Part shown: in pieces, positions 5,551 to 10,730 of the stretch | Position numbering within the stretch: position 1 is the first letter of the stretch | Layout of the letters: every line of letters begins with the position of its first letter | Source of the DNA: Clostridiales bacterium | GTDB taxonomy: Bacteria > Bacillota > Clostridia > Lachnospirales > Lachnospiraceae | Direction of reading: 5' to 3' | Assembly (NCBI GenBank): GCA_015655565.1 | Contig: JAATEU010000238.1 | Location: forward strand, 1 to 10,730 | Length of the DNA: 10,730 nucleotides | Translations under genes and position numbers: made by a program | Notes under the pieces: generated by a model | The model's database searches: none | What the model was told of the DNA's origin: nothing | The model's input: only the letters and a program-made list of their open reading frames with translations

Positions 5551-6486
5551 ATGCAAAAAAAGAAACTTGTAGTTGCATTGGGACGAAATGCCCTTGGCGA
5601 AACTTTCCCCGAACAGCAGAAAGCAATTAAAATAGCAGCTAAAGCAATTGCGGATTTAGTGGAAGATAATTTCGAAATTGTTATCACTCACAGCAATGGT
5701 CCGCAAGTTGGTATGTTCCATACGGCAATGACTGAATTCAGCCGTCTTGATTCAAAATATACAGTTGCACCAATGTCTGTCTGCAGTGCATTAAGCCAGG
5801 GTTATATTGGTTACGATTTACAAAATATAATTCGTACTGAATTATTAAACCGCGGAATTTTTAAGCCGGTTTCCACGATAATTACTCAAGTACGGGTTGA
5901 TCCATTTGATAAAGCCTTCAGCAATCCAACAAAAATAATTGGCCGCTATATGACAATAGAAGAAGCGGAACTTGAAAAACGCAAAGGAAATTATGTAATA
6001 TATGAGGAAGGCAAGGGGTACCGAAGAATTATAGCCTCCCCTAAGCCAAAGGATGTTTATGAAATAGACGCGGTTAAAGCATTATTAGATGCAAATCAGA
6101 TCGTAATTGCCGGCGGAGGCGGCGGTATTCCGGTTCTGGAACAGGGTACTAATTTAAAAGGTGCCAGTGCTGTTATTGAAAAAGATTACACCAGTGAATT
6201 ATTAGCGGAACTGATTGGCGCTGATATTCTTCTGTTTTTAACAGCTGTTGAAAAAGTATCCATTCATTACGGCCTTCCGGATGAACAGGCATTAGATACC
6301 CTCCGTGTCAGTGAGGCAAAGGATTATATAAGCAACGGTTATTTTGAAGCCGTATCAATGCTGCCTAAAATAGAAGCTTCCGTGCAGTTCATATCCTCCG
6401 CACCGGGACGCCGGGCAGTCATTACCCATGTGACAAAGGCAAAAGACGCCATCCACGGTAAAACAGGTACGAGCTTTATATTGTAA
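5551..6486 (+). CDS. arcC: carbamate kinase
   Basis: Transfers phosphate between carbamoyl phosphate and ADP (ATP plus carbamate) in the cytosol, the energy-yielding last step of arginine, agmatine or ureide fermentation. The 311-residue length is normal. Amino-acid-kinase fold features seen are the N-terminal nucleotide loop ALGRNALG (9-16), HSNGPQVG (47-54), NPTK with K128, SPKP (163-166), GGGGGIPV (188-195), EKDYTSELLAE (210-220) with K211/D212, and SMLPKIEA (269-276). The first loop has Arg12 where the textbook motif is GGN. The ATG has GCGAGG upstream with a 7-nt spacer. The gene stands alone: no arcA, ornithine or putrescine carbamoyltransferase is adjacent, so the source of carbamoyl phosphate cannot be read from context. 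A strong hairpin precedes it and a terminator follows. Confidence 0.9.
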   Translation: MQKKKLVVALGRNALGETFPEQQKAIKIAAKAIADLVEDNFEIVITHSNGPQVGMFHTAMTEFSRLDSKYTVAPMSVCSALSQGYIGYDLQNIIRTELLNRGIFKPVSTIITQVRVDPFDKAFSNPTKIIGRYMTIEEAELEKRKGNYVIYEEGKGYRRIIASPKPKDVYEIDAVKALLDANQIVIAGGGGGIPVLEQGTNLKGASAVIEKDYTSELLAELIGADILLFLTAVEKVSIHYGLPDEQALDTLRVSEAKDYISNGYFEAVSMLPKIEASVQFISSAPGRRAVITHVTKAKDAIHGKTGTSFIL

Positions 6487-6523
6487 GAACTAAAATCCAG
6501 GGTTTTACTCTTAAACTAAAAAT

Positions 6524-6557
6524 AAGCCTGACCTGATAGAAACCAGGCCGGGCTTTT
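6524..6557. terminator. bidirectional intrinsic terminator between arcC and the chemoreceptor gene
   Basis: Arms AAGCCTGACCTG (6524-6535) and CAGGCCGGGCTT (6544-6555) pair over 12 positions with one GU and one A.C mismatch, with an 8-nt loop. TTTT ends the plus side (6554-6557). On the minus strand the hairpin is followed by TTATTTTTAGTTTAA, so it can also stop the convergent chemoreceptor transcript (stop codon at 6603). Confidence 0.75.
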
Positions 6558-6602
6558 AACTTATAAAAACCAACACAATACATGATCCGCAACCGTAATA
6601 AG

Positions 6603-8396
6603 TTATATTGCATAATTACTTAAATCTTCCTGAAAATTCTTTATCATGGATTCAAATACGGTAATCTGACGGGTTAATTCATTAATTTGCTCTACATATA
6701 CTGTCACATTGGAACTGGCTTCCTGTGTGGAAGCTGAATTTTCTTCCGCAATGGCAGCCAAGCTTTGTATGCCGTCAAACAGATTAGAAATATTATCTGC
6801 TTCCACTTTAAGCTCCTGGGAGTTTTGTATCATTAAATCCGATACTACTTTTAACCGCTGATTAGTCTGACTTGAAGTATCAACCGCATCCGTAAGTTTT
6901 GTATTCTCATGCTCCAAAACATTATATTGTACATCAATACCTTCAACTACCACATTAATGCTGGAAACGAATTTTGTCAGGCTTTCATTGATTTGATTCA
7001 CTGCATGATTGGTTTCTTCCGATAATTTTCTGACTTCTTCGGCTACAACCGTAAACCCTCTTCCTGCTTCTCCCGCCCTTGCAGCTTCAATGGAAGCATT
7101 CAGCGCCAACAGATTAATCTGTCTTGCTATGGCCGCCACAATTAATACGATTTGGGTAATATCATTGGCACTATCTTTTAATTCATTGCTCCGCTGCCTG
7201 ATATTTTTAAATTTATACAACACTGCCGTTATCTGGGCGGCTGTTGATTGTACATTTTGGAAACTGTCTTCAATTCCTACTACCGCTTCTTCAATCTGTA
7301 TTTTATTTTTTTGTCCATCATCCGAAATATCCGTTACATTTTGAATACTTCTATCCAAAACCGTAATTGCATTTTCCGTATCCTCAGCCTGGGTAATGGC
7401 AGCTCCCGCCACCTGCTCAAGTACAGTGGTAATATCATTGGAGGTACTTTGCATGGTATGTGCTATACCGGCAACTGATTTATTAAAGGTACATAATTCA
7501 TCCACAATTGCATTAAAACCTATAAAATCCTTTTGTACACTTCTTTTTATTTCATTCATTTCCTTCATCATATCTTCGTATTCATCATGGGAATGAAGAA
7601 CAACGGATTCAGCAAAATTACGTTCACTTAATTTTGCCAATTCTTTCATTATGAGCTTTTGCGGACTATGAAAAACAGTTGAGGTTAACAGGGAAACAAT
7701 AAAGGCCGCACCACCTAAAATAAAGGATTTCACTGTGCCGGCCGATACTGCAAAAGATAATACCGTAATGATAACGGTATTTAATATAGCAGTTTTAACG
7801 GATGTATTTTTAAACAAATTGAAAGAAAAAAACTGATTTACAGGATATTTTTTAGTAAACTGAATTTCCTTTTCAAAGGTTAATTTAAACTGCGTCTCCG
7901 AGTCCTTCCGGCTTTGTACCTCAACCTTGATATCCTCCTTGAAATATTTAGCCACCCCGCTGATTAAGCCGGTGAGATAATCCGTCATGCCTCTCTTGGA
8001 ACGGTAGATAAACAAGATTTCATGGGAAGAAACCGGGATAACATCCAAGGCAGGCGGTACAGCTCCTTTAATACGTTTCATAACAATTACATGGACATCA
8101 TTCATCGACTTTAAAAATTGATAAGCAGATTCATGCCGGAAAAAGCCGGGATAATTTTTGCTGAAGGTTATAATATTTTCTTCTCCCATAGTGCACCAGA
8201 TATCCCTGTGATTCATGCCGGAAGCATTGCCGATATGAGTTATAATGCCCTGGGCAACTCTATCCTCCACATCTTCTAAGGGTGTAAATACATGGCTATC
8301 GGATAAACCATAAAACTGCAGCGCATTATTAACTACAGTATCCCCAAATAATTTTCTGCATGATTCAACCCACGATGATACTACTGTACCTTTCAT
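6603..8396 (-). CDS. H-NOX (haem NO/O2-binding) methyl-accepting chemotaxis protein
   Basis: A gas-sensing chemoreceptor of 597 residues. The N-terminal H-NOX haem domain (1-about 182) has proximal His102 (DVHVIVMKR), Pro115 in AVPP, and the haem-propionate motif Y131-x-S133-x-R135 (YRSKR). Distal residues Trp9, Asn74 and Tyr140 match the O2-binding Caldanaerobacter tengcongensis protein at identical numbers. Two membrane segments follow (about 202-220 and 224-241). A short linker leads to a long helical signalling domain with the near-invariant hairpin tip around [20 protein letters not shown] (427-446) that contacts CheA/CheW. There is no periplasmic sensor domain and no clear HAMP, so sensing is cytoplasmic. 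The start at 8396 rather than 8402 is chosen because AAGGAG is 8 nt from it but only 2 nt from the upstream ATG, and because MKGTVV is the family N-terminus. No che or flagellar genes are nearby. Confidence 0.9.
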   Translation of the reverse strand: MKGTVVSSWVESCRKLFGDTVVNNALQFYGLSDSHVFTPLEDVEDRVAQGIITHIGNASGMNHRDIWCTMGEENIITFSKNYPGFFRHESAYQFLKSMNDVHVIVMKRIKGAVPPALDVIPVSSHEILFIYRSKRGMTDYLTGLISGVAKYFKEDIKVEVQSRKDSETQFKLTFEKEIQFTKKYPVNQFFSFNLFKNTSVKTAILNTVIITVLSFAVSAGTVKSFILGGAAFIVSLLTSTVFHSPQKLIMKELAKLSERNFAESVVLHSHDEYEDMMKEMNEIKRSVQKDFIGFNAIVDELCTFNKSVAGIAHTMQSTSNDITTVLEQVAGAAITQAEDTENAITVLDRSIQNVTDISDDGQKNKIQIEEAVVGIEDSFQNVQSTAAQITAVLYKFKNIRQRSNELKDSANDITQIVLIVAAIARQINLLALNASIEAARAGEAGRGFTVVAEEVRKLSEETNHAVNQINESLTKFVSSINVVVEGIDVQYNVLEHENTKLTDAVDTSSQTNQRLKVVSDLMIQNSQELKVEADNISNLFDGIQSLAAIAEENSASTQEASSNVTVYVEQINELTRQITVFESMIKNFQEDLSNYAI

Positions 8397-8404
8397 ACTC
8401 ATTT

Positions 8405-8410
8405 CTCCTT
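8405..8410 (-). promoter_or_regulatory. ribosome binding site that fixes the chemoreceptor start
   Basis: AAGGAG on the minus strand is 8 nt from the ATG at 8396 (MKGTVV) and only 2 nt from the in-frame ATG at 8402. This favours the downstream start. Confidence 0.75.
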
Positions 8411-8505
8411 TGTAATTTTAATTTAGTAAAGCGGCTAACTGCATTACTATAAACTTGCTTAAGTAATAATTACAGAAATTTAAAGAAATTTAATTTATTT
8501 GTTTT

Positions 8506-8534
8506 ATTATAAATCATGTTATTTGCAAATACAA
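8506..8534 (-). promoter_or_regulatory. candidate sigma-A promoter of the chemoreceptor gene
   Basis: On the minus strand TTGTAT (8534-8529), a 17-bp spacer and a perfect TATAAT (8511-8506) give a start point near 8499 and a leader of about 100 nt. I did not find a convincing flagellar sigma-D (TAAA-N15-CCGATAT) promoter. The rest of the 8411-8610 spacer is AT-rich and otherwise featureless. Confidence 0.5.
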
Positions 8535-8615
8535 GATATACCAAAAGAAATAATAAAACCGGCAGATTAAGGTATCAGAAATAATGGAAAGGGCATACTA
8601 TAACTATTATGATAA

Positions 8616-8624
8616 GGGACGGTG
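8616..8624 (+). promoter_or_regulatory. purine-rich ribosome site for the TTG start of asnB
   Basis: GGGACGGTG is an imperfect Shine-Dalgarno sequence. Its GGTG end lies 6 nt before the TTG at 8631. The in-frame GTG at 8622 lies inside this segment, so it is unlikely to be the start. Confidence 0.5.
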
Positions 8625-8630
8625 TCAATA

Positions 8631-10484
8631 TTGTGCGGAATAGCAGGATTCTGTAGCTTTAATGATAACTACACGGCTGAATCACCGAAATGGAATGATA
8701 TTCTTAATAAGATGAGGGATAAAATAAAACACAGGGGACCGGATGATAACGGCCTTCTTCTTACAAAGCACGCCGGTCTGGTCCATGCCAGACTTTCTAT
8801 CATAGATTTAGCAAACGGCAAACAACCTATGAACAGAAAAATCGGCAATAAAATATATACCATAATCTATAATGGAGAATTATACAATACACAGGAATTA
8901 AGGACGGATTTGGAATTCAGGGGCTGGAAATTCAGGACCACCAGCGACACCGAAGTAATTTTACTTGGCATTATTGAATATGGCAATGAATTCGTTAAGC
9001 AGTTAAACGGGATATTTGCTTTTGCCATCTGGGATGATTGCAACGAAACCCTTAGTATCTTCAGGGATCGGCTCGGTATTAAGCCATTATTTTATACGGT
9101 TTTAAACAGTACCCTTATCTTTGGTTCTGAACTGAAAGTTCTTTTTGAATACCCGGATTGTAAACCGGTCATTAATAAGCAGGGGCTTTGCGAAATTTTT
9201 GGCCTTGGTCCGGCTAAAACATACGGCAGCGGGGTTTTTAAAGACTGTTTTGAGGTATTGCCCGGATATTATAATGTATATAACCGGGATGGCCTTAAAA
9301 ATATTAAATATTGGGAACTTGTAAGCAAGCCACATACGGATTCTTATGAAGAAACCATAGAAAAGACTTCTTTTCTGGTAAAGGATTCCATCAAACGGCA
9401 AATGGTATCCGATATACCTATCTGCACTTTCCTGTCAGGCGGGGTTGACAGCAGTATCGTAACTGCCGTGTGTGCCAATGAATTAGGAAAACTGGGGGAA
9501 CAGTTAAATACATTTTCATTTGATTTTGATGGAAATGATAAGTTCTTCAAAGCAAATTCCTTTCAGCCTTCCAGGGACCGCCCCTACGTGGATAAGATGG
9601 TATCTCATCTTAAAACAAGGCATACTTATTTAGAGTGCGATAATATAAAGCTTGCCGATTATTTATATACATCCGTAGATGCCAAAGATCTGCCGGGCAT
9701 GGCAGATGTTGACTCGTCCCTATTATATTTCTGCTCCGAGGTAAAAAAATATAATAAAGTTACCCTGACCGGTGAATGTGCGGATGAAATATTCGGCGGC
9801 TACCCTTGGTTTCATAATAAAGAATCCTTTGAAATGCATACTTTTCCCTGGTCTAAAAATATTGTTCCGAGAAAACAGCTCTTAAAGGATAATTTATTGC
9901 ATGAAATCGATCTTAAGCAATATATATTATCCGCTTATGAAAAATCAGTAAGTGAAACTCCTAAACTGAAACGTGAAAATGAAACGGAATCCAGACGCAG
10001 GGAAATTGCCTATCTTAATGTGAAATGGTTTATGGTTACTTTATTGGACCGAATGGACCGGACCAGTATGTATTCCGGTCTGGAAGCCAGAGTTCCGTTA
10101 GCCGACCACCGGATTCTGGAATATGTATGGAATGTGCCTTGGGATATTAAGTGCAGGGATGGTGTGGTAAAGCACCTTCTAAGGGAAGCCGCAAAAGATT
10201 TATTACCGGAAGAGGTACTGTACCGAAGAAAAAGTCCTTATCCGAAAACCTATAATCCACATTATGAAAAGCTTCTGGCCGACCGTCTTATGGCAGTTTT
10301 AGAAGACAGCTCCTCACCCATTCACGCTTTAGTGGATACCAATAAGGTTAAAAATTTTATCAATACACCTTCCGACTATGGGAAACCGTGGTTCGGCCAG
10401 CTCATGGCAGGTCCCCAGATGTTAGCTTATATGTTGCAGGTTAATTATTGGCTGGATAAATATAAGATTGAAATACTCTTGTGA
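8631..10484 (+). CDS. asnB: asparagine synthetase B, glutamine-hydrolysing
   Basis: Makes asparagine from aspartate, ATP and glutamine in the cytosol. It has 617 residues from the TTG start used here. The N-terminal class II glutaminase domain needs Cys2 as nucleophile after Met removal: TTG-TGC-GGA gives M-C-G-I-A-G-F, whereas the upstream GTG (8622) would bury the Cys at position 5. Seen in order are C2; HRGPDD (34-39); RLSIIDL (54-60); NGELYN (81-86); SDTE (105-108); RDRLGIKPLFY (145-155); the ATP PP-loop SGGVDSS (269-275); GECADEIFGGYPW (381-393), the synthetase-site loop; and LEARVPLADHR (484-494). The ammonia channel and both active sites look complete. It is transcribed divergently from the chemoreceptor gene. 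The leader is too short for a T-box and no clear promoter was found. Confidence 0.95.
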   Translation: MCGIAGFCSFNDNYTAESPKWNDILNKMRDKIKHRGPDDNGLLLTKHAGLVHARLSIIDLANGKQPMNRKIGNKIYTIIYNGELYNTQELRTDLEFRGWKFRTTSDTEVILLGIIEYGNEFVKQLNGIFAFAIWDDCNETLSIFRDRLGIKPLFYTVLNSTLIFGSELKVLFEYPDCKPVINKQGLCEIFGLGPAKTYGSGVFKDCFEVLPGYYNVYNRDGLKNIKYWELVSKPHTDSYEETIEKTSFLVKDSIKRQMVSDIPICTFLSGGVDSSIVTAVCANELGKLGEQLNTFSFDFDGNDKFFKANSFQPSRDRPYVDKMVSHLKTRHTYLECDNIKLADYLYTSVDAKDLPGMADVDSSLLYFCSEVKKYNKVTLTGECADEIFGGYPWFHNKESFEMHTFPWSKNIVPRKQLLKDNLLHEIDLKQYILSAYEKSVSETPKLKRENETESRRREIAYLNVKWFMVTLLDRMDRTSMYSGLEARVPLADHRILEYVWNVPWDIKCRDGVVKHLLREAAKDLLPEEVLYRRKSPYPKTYNPHYEKLLADRLMAVLEDSSSPIHALVDTNKVKNFINTPSDYGKPWFGQLMAGPQMLAYMLQVNYWLDKYKIEILL

Positions 10485-10502
10485 TTTATTTGAATCATTT
10501 TT
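10482..10502 (+). terminator. weak terminator overlapping the asnB stop codon
   Basis: TGATT (10482-10486, including the TGA stop) can pair with AATCA (10493-10497), and TTTTT follows (10498-10502). The stem is only 5 bp and AT-rich, so this is a tentative call. The following spacer to 10557 is almost pure A/T with no other structure that I can see. Confidence 0.3.
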
Positions 10503-10557
10503 AATTTTACAGTCTGATATAATTTTTATTTTATCATTATTTTTTCATTAATTTGAT

Positions 10558-10730
10558 TTAGTTATTGCTTTTATCCTTATAATTTAATATTTTTTTAATC
10601 CCATCCCACCTGAAAACGGCTTGAATAACCGGACTGACATGACTTTCACCATAATCTGATATAGCTTGAACTTTACGTATATTCTGCTGTAAATAATTGC
10701 TTCCAAAGCTAAATGTAATCCATAGTATTG
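10558..10730 (-). CDS. C-terminal fragment of an unidentified protein, 5' end outside window
   Basis: Reading leftward from the window edge, one minus-strand frame stays open for 56 codons and ends at TAA (10560-10558). It encodes a stretch starting ILWITFSFGSNYLQQNIRKV, continuing through ISDYGESHVSPVIQAVFRWDG and ending in a Lys/Asn-rich tail, NYKDKSNN. The composition looks protein-like, with a possible membrane-edge segment followed by a polar tail. The G+C level rises at the stop-to-coding boundary near 10600 relative to the AT-rich spacer. A second minus frame is open for about 48 codons but looks less natural. I do not recognise the family. It would be convergent with asnB. Confidence 0.45.
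   Translation of the reverse strand, partial: ILWITFSFGSNYLQQNIRKVQAISDYGESHVSPVIQAVFRWDGIKKILNYKDKSNN

Noticed and set aside
5448..5630. 60-codon plus frame spanning the arcC leader hairpin and start
   Set aside because: It overlaps arcC in another frame, has no ribosome site, and half of it is encoded by the inverted repeat.
7009..7596. Overlapping plus-strand frames inside the chemoreceptor gene
   Set aside because: Open only because of the regular codon pattern of the coiled-coil signalling domain on the other strand.
8397..8402. Upstream ATG (8402) as the chemoreceptor start
   Set aside because: The Shine-Dalgarno sequence would be only 2 nt away, and the family N-terminus is MKGT, which starts at 8396.
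1..10730. CRISPR array, tRNA/rRNA genes, phage or defence island
   Set aside because: No regularly spaced repeats, no cloverleaf or rRNA segments recognised, and no phage, toxin-antitoxin or restriction genes.

Overview
The window looks like chromosomal DNA from a low-GC clostridium, most likely of the Lachnospiraceae type. The evidence is AT-rich spacers, AGGAGG-like ribosome sites, a Re-type citrate synthase in place of the usual Si enzyme, and an H-NOX chemoreceptor of the kind known from anaerobic Firmicutes. This assignment is inference; there is no rRNA or tRNA to anchor it.

Layout. Positions 1-1364 (+) hold the 3' three-quarters of an ABC-F ATPase gene that is broken by one in-frame TAA. 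Positions 5143-1521 (-) hold a three-gene set: Re-citrate synthase, an isocitrate dehydrogenase of the isocitrate/isopropylmalate family, and a GntR/FCD regulator whose ribosome site overlaps the dehydrogenase stop codon. The citrate synthase has a near-consensus promoter (TTGACA, 17 bp, TACAAT). Its -10 is covered by the perfect palindrome ATTGTATACAAT, which has the GT..AC form expected of a FadR-type GntR operator. The set therefore reads as an autoregulated route from oxaloacetate and acetyl-CoA to 2-oxoglutarate (glutamate carbon skeleton). Aconitase is not in the window.

Two palindromic elements lie between the citrate synthase and the dehydrogenase. One is about 155 bp, with 13-bp terminal inverted repeats, a 7-bp flanking direct repeat and three stacked hairpins, and resembles a MITE. 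The other is a pair of hairpins of about 60 bp that abuts the dehydrogenase start and makes its N-terminus ambiguous.

Positions 5551-6486 (+) encode a stand-alone carbamate kinase, preceded by a long 40-nt hairpin and followed by a terminator shared with the convergent chemoreceptor gene. Positions 8396-6603 (-) encode an H-NOX methyl-accepting protein. Its haem pocket retains the Trp/Asn/Tyr set of the O2-binding Caldanaerobacter (Thermoanaerobacter) tengcongensis H-NOX at identical residue numbers. Divergent from it, 8631-10484 (+) encodes glutamine-dependent asparagine synthetase; a TTG start there is needed to expose the catalytic Cys. The right edge holds an unidentified C-terminal coding fragment on the minus strand.

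Apart from the citrate/isocitrate set, the genes look like independent transcription units. The asparagine synthetase and citrate/isocitrate genes share a nitrogen and amino-acid theme. I see no CRISPR array, phage, toxin-antitoxin or defence system. The most unusual material is regulatory and repetitive DNA, plus the sensor-type details of the H-NOX protein.
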